DNA of 59,724 nucleotides, taken from contig JAZBPJ010000077.1 in assembly GCA_036351575.1 (NCBI GenBank), positions 1-59,724 on the forward strand. Direction: 5' to 3'. Position numbers and translations under genes: made by a program. Of the stretch, positions 52,910 to 59,724 are shown one piece after another. The notes under the pieces were generated by a model, which did not search any database, was not told the DNA's origin, and saw only the letters and a list, made by a program, of their open reading frames with translations. Each line of letters starts with the position of its first letter. The first letter of the stretch is position 1. This DNA is from JABDPF01 sp036351575. GTDB taxonomy: Bacteria > Pseudomonadota > Gammaproteobacteria > Xanthomonadales > SZUA-36.

Positions 52910-53818
52910 TCAGGGTGTTGCGACGAGAGCCTCCAGCGCTTCTTCGATTGCGCCGGGCGAGGACATCAGTTGGGTGAAGCCGTGGTCGCCCATCATGCTC
53001 AGGTCCGGAAAATGCACGGCCATCCTGAAGCGCATGTGCAGCGCCTCGACGGTTTTTCCGTTGACCAGGATCTCGTAGGGGAAATAAGCGACCTTGCTGG
53101 GTCCTTCGAAATCCACGATCGACATCTGGAATGACTCGTCGATGTCTTCTTCGTCTTCGCTGTTCCCGGTCGCTTTCATACCGATGCCGAATACCGCCTG
53201 GTCCTTGCCCGGGATGTCGATCCGGTAGATTCGTGTCAGCGCATCACCCTCGACGGCCAGGCCGGCCTCTACTGCGGCTGTCGCGTCTTCGAAGCTGGCA
53301 AATTCACCCAGCTTCGAAGGATCGTCGAACTTCTGCATCATGGGCATATAGTTGTATTTGCCCAGTTTTTTTGCTTTGAGTCCTTTTTTTGAGCCGAAAG
53401 TCTCCATGCCGCCAAGGGCTTCCTGGAGGGCGGAGTAGACGGGTGACATGTCTGTTTCCAAGCGGTAAGCGTGTTGGATGTAGATCGGATTGACGTAGGC
53501 GACCTCGGTGCCGCTATCACGCTCGGTGATACTGATGCGCTGTCCGGCAGCGTAGCCGCCCCGCTCCGATTGCGCCGCGACCTCTTTCAGTGCATCGCTG
53601 GTAGCCACGATTACCACGGAATTTTCCAGCGGCCGGTAGTGTCCGGCGATGGTGAAACCGTTGTTCTCGAGAGCGGCAACCGTCGCATCGAACCGGTCCG
53701 CGAGAGAGGCCTCGCTGACAGAAGCGAGAACGAAGGGTTTGTAGCGTGTATCGTCGGCGGCGAGCGGGCTGAACAGGGTGAGTGATATCAGAAGAACCAG
53801 GGTGCGGGTAATTTTCAT
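52910..53818 (-). CDS. exported protein of unknown function (possibly DUF302-related)
   Basis: A 302-residue protein with a signal peptide (about 1-21, ending LAAD). The ATG at 53818 is used; the longer frame upstream adds 12 residues before a normal signal sequence. The segment RFDATVAALENNGFTIAGHY and the VVIVATSDALKEVA stretch recall DUF302-like folds, but I am not sure. It has an acidic patch NSEDEEDIDES, no Cys and no cofactor motif. It precedes the rhodanese gene and is divergent from the second ArsR gene, so a sulfur-related envelope role is inferred from context only. Confidence 0.65.
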   Translation of the reverse strand: MKITRTLVLLISLTLFSPLAADDTRYKPFVLASVSEASLADRFDATVAALENNGFTIAGHYRPLENSVVIVATSDALKEVAAQSERGGYAAGQRISITERDSGTEVAYVNPIYIQHAYRLETDMSPVYSALQEALGGMETFGSKKGLKAKKLGKYNYMPMMQKFDDPSKLGEFASFEDATAAVEAGLAVEGDALTRIYRIDIPGKDQAVFGIGMKATGNSEDEEDIDESFQMSIVDFEGPSKVAYFPYEILVNGKTVEALHMRFRMAVHFPDLSMMGDHGFTQLMSSPGAIEEALEALVATP

Positions 53819-54019
53819 AACGTGCTCCGAAGGTCTGTATTTTCGTGGCGGCATTTGCCCGTCGGTGTTTCGTTGCTTTGCAAAAGTCCCGGTTTTTGGG
53901 GTTTTTAGATGATTTGGGTCGCAAGCGATTCCCCGCGGTTGTGTGATTATATGACATGGCGGGGTGCGAAAGGCTCCCGGCCGTTAATCGAATATCAAAA
54001 CCGGCAGCGGAGACGCTCG

Positions 54020-54328
54020 ATGACTAAAGAAATCGACGCGCGCCGAATGGCGGATGCGGCACAACGAGCCAGTGAGCTCATGAAAACGCTCGGTCACAAA
54101 GACCGGCTCATGGTGCTCTGTCACCTGGCTTCCGGTGAAAAATCCGTCGGCGAACTCGCCCGGCTGCTGGACATTCCCCAGTCACCGCTTTCCCAGCACC
54201 TGGCTCGCATGCGAAAAGAAGAACTGGTTACGACCCGCCGGGACGCGCAGACCATCTACTACTCGATTGCCGCCCGTGAAGCAGCCGAACTCGTCGGCCT
54301 GATGTACGAGCTTTATTGCGATCATTGA
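54020..54328 (+). CDS. second ArsR-family regulator, likely persulfide sensor
   Basis: A 102-residue winged-helix repressor. Its only two Cys are Cys34 (VLCHLASGE) and Cys100 (YELYCDH), again 66 residues apart as in SqrR and BigR. SPLSQHLARMRKEELVTTRR is the DNA-recognition region. The ATG at 54020 has CGGAGA about 7 bases upstream. It is clearly a paralogue of the ArsR protein beside sqr, but it lacks that protein's third Cys. It lies between the unknown exported protein and the porin gene and may control those or the tusA/dsrE/lip genes. Confidence 0.82.
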   Translation: MTKEIDARRMADAAQRASELMKTLGHKDRLMVLCHLASGEKSVGELARLLDIPQSPLSQHLARMRKEELVTTRRDAQTIYYSIAAREAAELVGLMYELYCDH

Positions 54329-54485
54329 GCTGCGGCTATTCAACCCAGAAAACTGCATTTAGGCGATTTTTTCTGCGAAAAAAGGGCGATCTGCCAGCAA
54401 TCAACTGATTCCGACTGAGCACGGAACGTTAATTTGGCTTAATATAAGCTGAATTTTTTCAGGGCACAGTCCACGGAGGAACCCA

Positions 54486-55877
54486 ATGAAACAACGTAGT
54501 ATCTGCGTCGCAGTCGCGGCAGCCGGCCTGTTGATTGCCGGCAACGCCTTTGCGACCAACGGCTATTTCACCCACGGCAACGGAACCAAGAACAAGGCCA
54601 TGGCCGGTTCGGGTATCGCGCTGCCGGAAGACGCGATCGACGTCACCAACAACCCCGCGGTTGCTCCGTTTGTCGGTGACCAACTGGTTATCGGTGCGGC
54701 GCTGTTCAGCCCGATCCGCAAGTACCAGACCTCTTCGAGCCTGCTGAACGGGCAGATGGGCGCTTTCACCATCGGCCCCAACCGCATTTCCAGTGACAGC
54801 AATTACTTCGTCATTCCGCACATTGCCAAGACCTGGCAGATGGATAACGGCTCGGCCTGGGCAGTTTCCTTCTATGGCCGCGGCGGCATGAACACGGACT
54901 GGCGCGGCGGCACGGCGACCTTCGATCCGGATGGACAGATGGGTCCGGCTCCGGTGATGACCTTTGACGGCACCTACGGCGACTCCGCTTTCGGTGGCAG
55001 CGGCAAGGCCGGCGTGAACCTGAACCAGGCTTTTCTCGACCTGACCTGGGCCAAGCAGTTCAACCCGAACTTCTCCCTGGGCGTGTCGGCGGTGTTTGTC
55101 GCCCAGATGTTCGAAGCGGACGGTGTGCGTACGTTCTCACCCTACACCAAGAGCTTCGCAGTGAGCGGCGGCACCATGATGCCGGAAAACCTGTCGAACA
55201 ACGGCACCGATTGGTCTTACGGTTACGGCGCCAAGATCGGCATGCACTTTCCCTTCAACGACAAGTTCAGTCTCGGCGTCATGTACCAGACCGAAATCAA
55301 CATGACCGACTTCGACGATTACTCCGACCTGTTCGCCAACGGTGGTGGCTTCGACATTCCGGCGGACCTGAAAGTCGGACTCACCGTCAAGCCGAGCGAG
55401 ACGCTGGCGTTCAACTTCGACATCGAGCACATCTGGTATTCCGACATCGGCTCGGTCGGCAACCCGATCGCCAATATCTTCAACTGCCCGACGGCCGGTT
55501 TTGGCGGCACCGACCTCGAAAGCTGCCTGGGCGGCAAGCGCGGGGCTGGATTCGGCTGGGACGACATGACCGTCTACAAGGTCGGCATGAGGTGGACCAA
55601 CAACGAGGACTGGACCTGGCGTTTTGGTTACAGCTATGGCGAGCAGCCGATTCCGAACAGCGAGATGACCTTCAATATCCTGGCCCCGGCCGTCATGGAA
55701 CACCACTTCACGGCCGGCTTCACGCTGGAACGCACCAAGGGACGCGAATTCAGCATGGCCTTCATGTACGCCCCCAATGTTGACATGACCGGACCGCAGA
55801 ACTTCGATCCGACGCAGAACGTCACCTTTGAAATGTACCAGTGGGAAGTCGAAGCGAGCTACAGCTGGCGCTTCTGA
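54486..55877 (+). CDS. OMPP1/FadL-family outer-membrane transporter
   Basis: A 463-residue beta-barrel protein. The signal peptide is residues 1-23 (ending NAFA). The mature start TNGYFTHGNGTKNKAMAGSG and the NNPA motif are the FadL hatch-domain pattern. The chain ends with an aromatic residue (SYSWRF), as outer-membrane barrels do. GGAGG precedes the ATG. Family members import hydrophobic compounds; in sulfur oxidisers they may serve sulfur or other hydrophobic substrates (inference). A strong terminator follows. Confidence 0.85.
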   Translation: MKQRSICVAVAAAGLLIAGNAFATNGYFTHGNGTKNKAMAGSGIALPEDAIDVTNNPAVAPFVGDQLVIGAALFSPIRKYQTSSSLLNGQMGAFTIGPNRISSDSNYFVIPHIAKTWQMDNGSAWAVSFYGRGGMNTDWRGGTATFDPDGQMGPAPVMTFDGTYGDSAFGGSGKAGVNLNQAFLDLTWAKQFNPNFSLGVSAVFVAQMFEADGVRTFSPYTKSFAVSGGTMMPENLSNNGTDWSYGYGAKIGMHFPFNDKFSLGVMYQTEINMTDFDDYSDLFANGGGFDIPADLKVGLTVKPSETLAFNFDIEHIWYSDIGSVGNPIANIFNCPTAGFGGTDLESCLGGKRGAGFGWDDMTVYKVGMRWTNNEDWTWRFGYSYGEQPIPNSEMTFNILAPAVMEHHFTAGFTLERTKGREFSMAFMYAPNVDMTGPQNFDPTQNVTFEMYQWEVEASYSWRF

Positions 55878-55895
55878 TACCTCGCGGCAAGGCAC

Positions 55896-55929
55896 AAAAA
55901 AACGGCCAGCTTTCGCTGGCCGTTTTTTT
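55896..55929. terminator. bidirectional intrinsic terminator
   Basis: A perfect 15-base stem (AAAAAAACGGCCAGC with its complement) and a TTTC loop carry an A-tract on one side and a T-tract on the other. It lies between the convergent porin and tusA genes and can stop transcription from both sides. Confidence 0.88.
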
Positions 55930-55950
55930 TACTCCCATAGGAATGCGGGT

Positions 55951-56175
55951 TCAGGCTTTTTCGATGAGAAAGTCGTATACGCCGCCTTCTTCCTTGTGTT
56001 CGAGCAGCTTGTTTCCGGTGGTGCGGGAAAAGGCCTGGAAGTCGGCAACCGAACCCGGGTCCGTGGACAGAACCTGCAGGACCTGTCCGGCTTCGAGTTC
56101 TTTAAGCGCCTTCTTTGCCTTGAGGATGGGGAGCGGGCAATTCAGCCCTTTTGCGTCGAGTACTTTGTCAGCCAT
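55951..56175 (-). CDS. tusA: sulfur-carrier protein TusA
   Basis: A 74-residue TusA/SirA-family protein. The sulfur-carrying Cys13 is in LNCPLPILKAK. The ATG at 56175 is used with AAGGA upstream; a start five codons earlier is unlikely. In sulfur oxidisers TusA shuttles persulfide between rhodanese, DsrE-type proteins and the Dsr or sHdr system. It is 35 bases downstream of the dsrE-like gene, forming a two-gene unit. Confidence 0.92.
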   Translation of the reverse strand: MADKVLDAKGLNCPLPILKAKKALKELEAGQVLQVLSTDPGSVADFQAFSRTTGNKLLEHKEEGGVYDFLIEKA

Positions 56176-56210
56176 GGTGCTTTCCTTCAAGTTGATGAAT
56201 TCCGCCCCGT

Positions 56211-56717
56211 TCAGATGAACAGGTTGATGTGGGATTGGGTAGCGACCTCGATGTAGGAGGCGGCGCCGCCGATTTCAATGCCGTCGATCAGGTCTTCCCT
56301 CTTGTAATCGAACAGTTCGAGCGTCATCTGGCAGGCGATCATGCGTACATCGGCCTCGACCGACAACTCGCGCAGCTCTTCGACCGACGCCACGCCGTTT
56401 TTCTTGATGAGGTTTTTCATCATCCTGGATGCCATCGCGTCCACGCCCGGAAGCATGCCGACGATATTCGGCATCGTCATGTGGCCGCCGGCCATCGGCA
56501 TTTCCATGGCCGCGTTGCCCAGGGGTGTGACCTGCAGATTGAGATCCTTCTTGAGCAGGGACAGACCGTAGAAGGTGAAAAACATGGTCACCTCGAGACC
56601 CATTGCCGCGGCAGTCGAGCCCAGGATGAAGGGTGGGTAAGCCCAGTCCAGGCTGCCCTTGGTGACGATGATCGACATCGTGTTCGGATCGATAGCGTTT
56701 GCGCCGTTTTCAGACAT
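56211..56717 (-). CDS. DsrE-family sulfurtransferase (DsrE3-like)
   Basis: A 168-residue DsrE/peroxiredoxin-like protein. Its single Cys129 in RMIACQMTLE is the conserved sulfur-binding residue of this group. VTKGSLDWAYPPFILGSTAA and EVTMFFTFYGLSLLKK mark the fold. Proteins of this kind pass persulfide to and from TusA in rhd-tusA-dsrE modules of sulfur oxidisers. It is the first gene of the dsrE-tusA unit and is divergent from the deacetylase-family gene, with 95 bases between the starts. Confidence 0.85.
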   Translation of the reverse strand: MSENGANAIDPNTMSIIVTKGSLDWAYPPFILGSTAAAMGLEVTMFFTFYGLSLLKKDLNLQVTPLGNAAMEMPMAGGHMTMPNIVGMLPGVDAMASRMMKNLIKKNGVASVEELRELSVEADVRMIACQMTLELFDYKREDLIDGIEIGGAASYIEVATQSHINLFI

Positions 56718-56784
56718 GTTCGTGTGGTCTCCGCGTACCCTGGTTGAAGGTTAAGGAATCCGATTATTGCAGTTTTCAATTTAT

Positions 56785-56802
56785 TAGTAAAATCGAATAC
56801 TA
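56785..56802. promoter_or_regulatory. possible operator between dsrE and the deacetylase-family gene
   Basis: TAGTA and TACTA are inverted around 8 bases, the same spacer length as in the arsR-sqr operator, in an AT-rich divergent promoter region. The arms are short, so this is tentative. Confidence 0.25.
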
Positions 56803-56812
56803 TTGACCACTT

Positions 56813-57949
56813 ATGGACGCCCCTGCTGAAAAAACCGGGACCTCCGGCGACCCGGCCGCGCTTTTCGTCAGCAGTGACGTCTATCGCGAAGCCGCGTTCG
56901 GCGAACACCACCCCCTGTCCATCATCCGCGTTTCCGGCGTCGTTGACCTGTGCCGGATACTGGGTTGGTTTGAACCCGGCGAATACCGCGAAAGCCCGCG
57001 TGCGAACGAATCGGAACTGCTGAAGTTTCACGATGCGGACTACGTTACCGCGCTGCGCCGCGCTGACGCCGAGGGGCGCGTGGACCGGGAAACCCGGGAA
57101 CGCTACCGGATCGGCACGATGGAGAACCCGCTGTTTCCCGGCCTGTACCGACGGGCGAGCACCGCGGTCGGCGGATCCATCCACGCCGCGCGGCTTGCCA
57201 TGGACGGCCATACCGTGTTCCACCCGGCCGGCGGCACGCACCACGGGCGGCGCGAACGGGCCAGCGGTTTCTGTTATTTCAACGACCCTGTATTCGCCTT
57301 GTTGACTTTCCTGGATCGCGGGCTGGATCGCGTGCTCTATGTCGACCTGGACGCGCATCACGGGGACGGCGTGCAGGACGCCTTTGAAAACGACGGCCGC
57401 GTGCTGACCGTGTCGATCCACGAGGAAAAACGCTGGCCATATTCGGGCCTGGTCGAAGACCGCGCCGCCGGACACGCCCGCAACCTGCCGGTGCCGCGCG
57501 GCTTCAATGACGCGGAACTCGATTTTCTCATCGAGGAGGCCGTGTTGCCGATGGCTGCCGACTTTTCACCGCAGGCACTGGTCATTACCTGCGGCGCCGA
57601 CCCGCTCGAAGGTGACCCCCTGTCCAAGCTTGCCCTGAGCAACGTGGGCCTGTGGTCGGCCGTCAAAAAACTGGTCGGATCCTGCGACCGCTCGGTCGTT
57701 CTCGGTGGCGGCGGCTATAACCCCTGGACCGTGATCCGCTGCTGGACCGGGCTCTGGGGCGAGCTGAGCGGCAGGCCCCGCCCCGAGGAACTCCCGGCTG
57801 AGGCGCGCGACCTGCTCTCCGGCCTGCAGTGCGATTTGATCGACGAGGACGAGGTGAGCGAAGAATGGTTGACGCGTCTGGCTGACACGCCTAACGTGGG
57901 CCCGGTCCGCCCGCAGGTCGAGCGACTTCCGGCGCTCGTGCTAAATTAA
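56813..57949 (+). CDS. histone-deacetylase-family (AcuC-like) zinc amidohydrolase
   Basis: A 378-residue deacetylase-fold enzyme with a full active site. The HH pair lies in GTHHGRRERASGFCYFND, zinc ligands in VDLDAHHGDGVQ and in CGADPLEGDPL, and the catalytic Tyr in LGGGGYNPW. Bacterial members remove acyl groups from lysine (AcuC) or polyamines. It starts 23 bases before the first radical-SAM lipoyl-type gene ends its leader, on the same strand, so co-transcription is likely. There is no clear ribosome site before the ATG. Its placement among sulfur and lipoate genes suggests an acyl-lysine or lipoyl-lysine substrate, which is inference. Confidence 0.85.
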   Translation: MDAPAEKTGTSGDPAALFVSSDVYREAAFGEHHPLSIIRVSGVVDLCRILGWFEPGEYRESPRANESELLKFHDADYVTALRRADAEGRVDRETRERYRIGTMENPLFPGLYRRASTAVGGSIHAARLAMDGHTVFHPAGGTHHGRRERASGFCYFNDPVFALLTFLDRGLDRVLYVDLDAHHGDGVQDAFENDGRVLTVSIHEEKRWPYSGLVEDRAAGHARNLPVPRGFNDAELDFLIEEAVLPMAADFSPQALVITCGADPLEGDPLSKLALSNVGLWSAVKKLVGSCDRSVVLGGGGYNPWTVIRCWTGLWGELSGRPRPEELPAEARDLLSGLQCDLIDEDEVSEEWLTRLADTPNVGPVRPQVERLPALVLN

Positions 57950-57972
57950 GATCTGAAACGGAATGTCTGAAT

Positions 57973-59025
57973 ATGAACTGGCTGGAATCACTGCAGCAAA
58001 TTGAGGAATTCGAGGACGCGGAGTTCGATCCGGCCCTGGTCGCGGAAATGGAACGGCACGCCAGCGACGTGCGCGGGCGGCTGGTGCGGTTCGCGACGCC
58101 GACGTTCAAGGAATACGAGACCAGCGAACTCGCGGGCTGCGGCAAAAATACCTTTCCCGCTTTTTCGATCACCGCGGCCGGCTGCGCCCTGATGTGCGAC
58201 CATTGCGAGGCGAAGATCCTCGAGCCGATGATTCCCGCGGTCAAGCCGGAAATCCTCGATGAAAAAGTGCGCAAGCTGATCGAGACCGAGGGGTTGCAGG
58301 GTTTTCTCCTTTCCGGCGGTTCGAACAAGCGCAACGAAATCAACTACTCGAAGTTTTACCCGGTCATCGAGGGGCTCAAGCGCGATTTCCCGAACCTGCG
58401 GGTCGCGATTCACACGGCGCTGACCGATCGTGCGGGCGCGAAAGAAATGGAAGCGGCCGGCGTGGACGTTGCGATGCTCGACATCATCGGCTCGGACGAA
58501 ACCATTCGAGAGGTTTACCACCTGGACCGCCCCGTGGCGGATTTCGAGGAGACCGTGGCAGCGCTATGCGAGACCGACATGCAGATCTCGCCGCATATCG
58601 TGATCGGCCTGCATTACGGACGCATTCTCGGTGAAGAGAACGCGCTGGATATCCTGGCGCGCTACGACACGAAAGCGCTGGTGCTCGTCGTGATCATGCC
58701 GTTTTACGCCAGGCCGGGCACCTTTGAGACACCCGCCACGACCGACGTCGGCAGAATATTCCTCGAAGCGAGACAGCGCCTTCCCGACCGCCAGGTGCTG
58801 CTGGGCTGCGCCCGACCGCCAGGAATGCACAAACGCATCACGGATGCCTACGCCGTGATGGCCGGCCTCGACGGGATCGCGTTTCCCGCGGACGGTGCGG
58901 TCGCGGCAGCGGATATTACCGGAAGGCCCTTTCACCAGGCGCACGCCTGCTGCTCGATCAAGATGGGCGAGACCGGCGGCACGACCAACATCGCAACGCT
59001 GGCTTCGTCCAGCTGCGCAGCCTGA
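57973..59025 (+). CDS. radical-SAM protein, LipS1/LipS2-type lipoyl synthase component
   Basis: A 350-residue radical-SAM protein. Cys71, Cys75 and Cys78 in AAGCALMCDHCEAK bind the SAM cluster; SGGSNKRNE follows. C-terminal AHACCSIKMGE and an N-terminal Cys56 could serve a second cluster. The pairing with the next radical-SAM gene matches LipS1/LipS2, which together insert the two sulfurs of lipoate and are found with sHdr sulfur-oxidation genes and lipoate-binding proteins. I cannot say which of the two this is. It follows the deacetylase-family gene by 23 bases. Confidence 0.65.
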   Translation: MNWLESLQQIEEFEDAEFDPALVAEMERHASDVRGRLVRFATPTFKEYETSELAGCGKNTFPAFSITAAGCALMCDHCEAKILEPMIPAVKPEILDEKVRKLIETEGLQGFLLSGGSNKRNEINYSKFYPVIEGLKRDFPNLRVAIHTALTDRAGAKEMEAAGVDVAMLDIIGSDETIREVYHLDRPVADFEETVAALCETDMQISPHIVIGLHYGRILGEENALDILARYDTKALVLVVIMPFYARPGTFETPATTDVGRIFLEARQRLPDRQVLLGCARPPGMHKRITDAYAVMAGLDGIAFPADGAVAAADITGRPFHQAHACCSIKMGETGGTTNIATLASSSCAA

Positions 59026-59044
59026 CAGACACGCGGAGAGATTA

Positions 59045-59724
59045 ATGGCCTGCACACGCAACCCGACCACCGCAACCATCGAGAAACGTAGCGCCAAGCC
59101 GGCTTCCGATTTCAACGCCTGGGACATCATGTCTCCCCGGGAACCGGGCAAAACCCCGAAAGAAATGCAGAACGGCGCACCGGTCAAAGCGCAGAACGTC
59201 TCGCCGCAAGGAGTTTACCGGCCGGACTACAACATTCTCACGCCGCACATGCGTTCGCCCGAATACGTGCAGATGTCCACCGCGGCAGCGATCACGCTCG
59301 GCGTGACCCGGGGCCGCATGTACCGCTGTTCCTGCACGCGTTGCCTCAACCTGCTGCTGACCTATCCCGAAGGCTGCCGCGCGAATTGTGCATACTGCGG
59401 GCTGGCCCGTCACCGGGAAGCCGAACGCGATTATGCGGACCGCAACTTTATCCGCGTCGACTGGCCTGCCGTGCCGATGGAGGTGGTGGTGGACAAGGTC
59501 GCTGCCGACGGCGAGAACAGCCCGTTCCACCGCATGTGCATCTCGATGATCACGCACCCGCGCTCGGACGAGGACACGGTGGCGGTGCTCAAGCACTGGA
59601 CCAGCCGCATCGACCCCGAAACGATACCGGTCTCGATCCTGTCCAACCCGACCACGATGGGCCGGGAAGACGTCAAGCGCCTGAAAGATCTCGGCGCCGA
59701 TATTTTCACCGTCGCACTCGATGC
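59045..59724 (+). CDS. radical-SAM protein, second LipS-type component (cut by window edge)
   Basis: An open frame of 226 codons that runs off the right end. The ATG at 59045 follows the previous stop by 19 bases. Cys95, Cys97 and Cys100 (YRCSCTRCLN) look like an auxiliary cluster, and Cys111, Cys115 and Cys118 (GCRANCAYCGLAR) are the radical-SAM CX3CX2C. A second cluster that can be sacrificed as sulfur donor is what lipoyl synthases need. With the preceding gene it makes a LipS1/LipS2-like pair. The C-terminal part is not visible. Confidence 0.65.
   Translation, partial: MACTRNPTTATIEKRSAKPASDFNAWDIMSPREPGKTPKEMQNGAPVKAQNVSPQGVYRPDYNILTPHMRSPEYVQMSTAAAITLGVTRGRMYRCSCTRCLNLLLTYPEGCRANCAYCGLARHREAERDYADRNFIRVDWPAVPMEVVVDKVAADGENSPFHRMCISMITHPRSDEDTVAVLKHWTSRIDPETIPVSILSNPTTMGREDVKRLKDLGADIFTVALD

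Noticed and set aside
53931..53964. CCCCGC and GCGGGG inverted arms before the second arsR gene
   Set aside because: The arms are short, GC-only and 22 bases apart, which is likely by chance at this base composition.
54367..54383. TTTTTTC/GAAAAAA inverted repeat with a 3-base loop between the second arsR and the porin gene
   Set aside because: The stem is almost all A-T pairs with a very short loop; it is unlikely to be a stable terminator.
1..59724. tRNA or rRNA genes, CRISPR arrays, insertion sequences, prophage genes
   Set aside because: Reading the intergenic gaps showed no cloverleaf-like, repeat-spacer or transposase signals; all gaps are under about 250 bases.

Overview
The window is compact, GC-rich bacterial chromosome of gammaproteobacterial type. 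Three things suggest this: the gene sets cmoA/cmoB, glnE, epmB, glyQ/glyS, waaA and tolC; the origin-type block gyrB-recF-dnaN-dnaA facing rpmH-rnpA-yidC-mnmE; and the short intergenic gaps. Sulfide oxidation genes and a soluble NiFe hydrogenase point to a facultative sulfur/hydrogen lithotroph. I cannot name the genus.

Left part (1-9758): EF-P lysylation enzyme epmB, an exported beta-lactamase-like serine hydrolase, a murein peptide amidase plus Asp/Glu-type racemase pair (cell-wall recycling), a hotdog-like protein overlapping a nitroreductase, sixA, a class V aminotransferase, a PhoU protein with a degenerate phosphatase-like tail, and a DASS/SLC13 anion transporter. Hydrogenase region (9874-18446): an FNR-like site, then hoxF, a fused hoxU-hoxY gene, hoxH and its maturation protease, followed by two FAD proteins that look like an amine/amino-acid dehydrogenase pair.

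Middle (18491-40424): glnE, a small zinc-finger gene, an LPS block (glycosyltransferase, O-antigen-ligase-like protein, waaA), tolC and pcm on the other strand, an ECF sigma/anti-sigma pair, DUF2333, an AmpD-type amidase, a DUF2845 protein, a two-component system divergent from a Spy-like periplasmic protein, cmoA/cmoB, a QmcA/NfeD membrane pair, glyQ/glyS and a dead-looking GmhB-like protein. Origin region (40462-50664): gyrB, recF, dnaN and dnaA on the minus strand, candidate DnaA boxes on both sides of dnaA, then rpmH, rnpA, yidC and mnmE on the plus strand. No yidD lies between rnpA and yidC.

Right part (50681-59724): a sulfur-oxidation region directly after mnmE. It holds two ArsR regulators with the same Cys-to-Cys spacing as persulfide sensors of the SqrR/BigR type, a sulfide:quinone oxidoreductase, an exported rhodanese, an exported protein of unknown function, an OMPP1/FadL porin, tusA, a DsrE-family protein, a histone-deacetylase-family hydrolase, and two radical-SAM genes of the LipS1/LipS2 lipoyl-synthase type, the last cut by the window edge. 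From published sHdr systems I infer that a lipoate-dependent sulfur-oxidising heterodisulfide-reductase-like locus continues beyond the right edge. The deacetylase-family gene next to the lipoyl-assembly genes is the most intriguing point.
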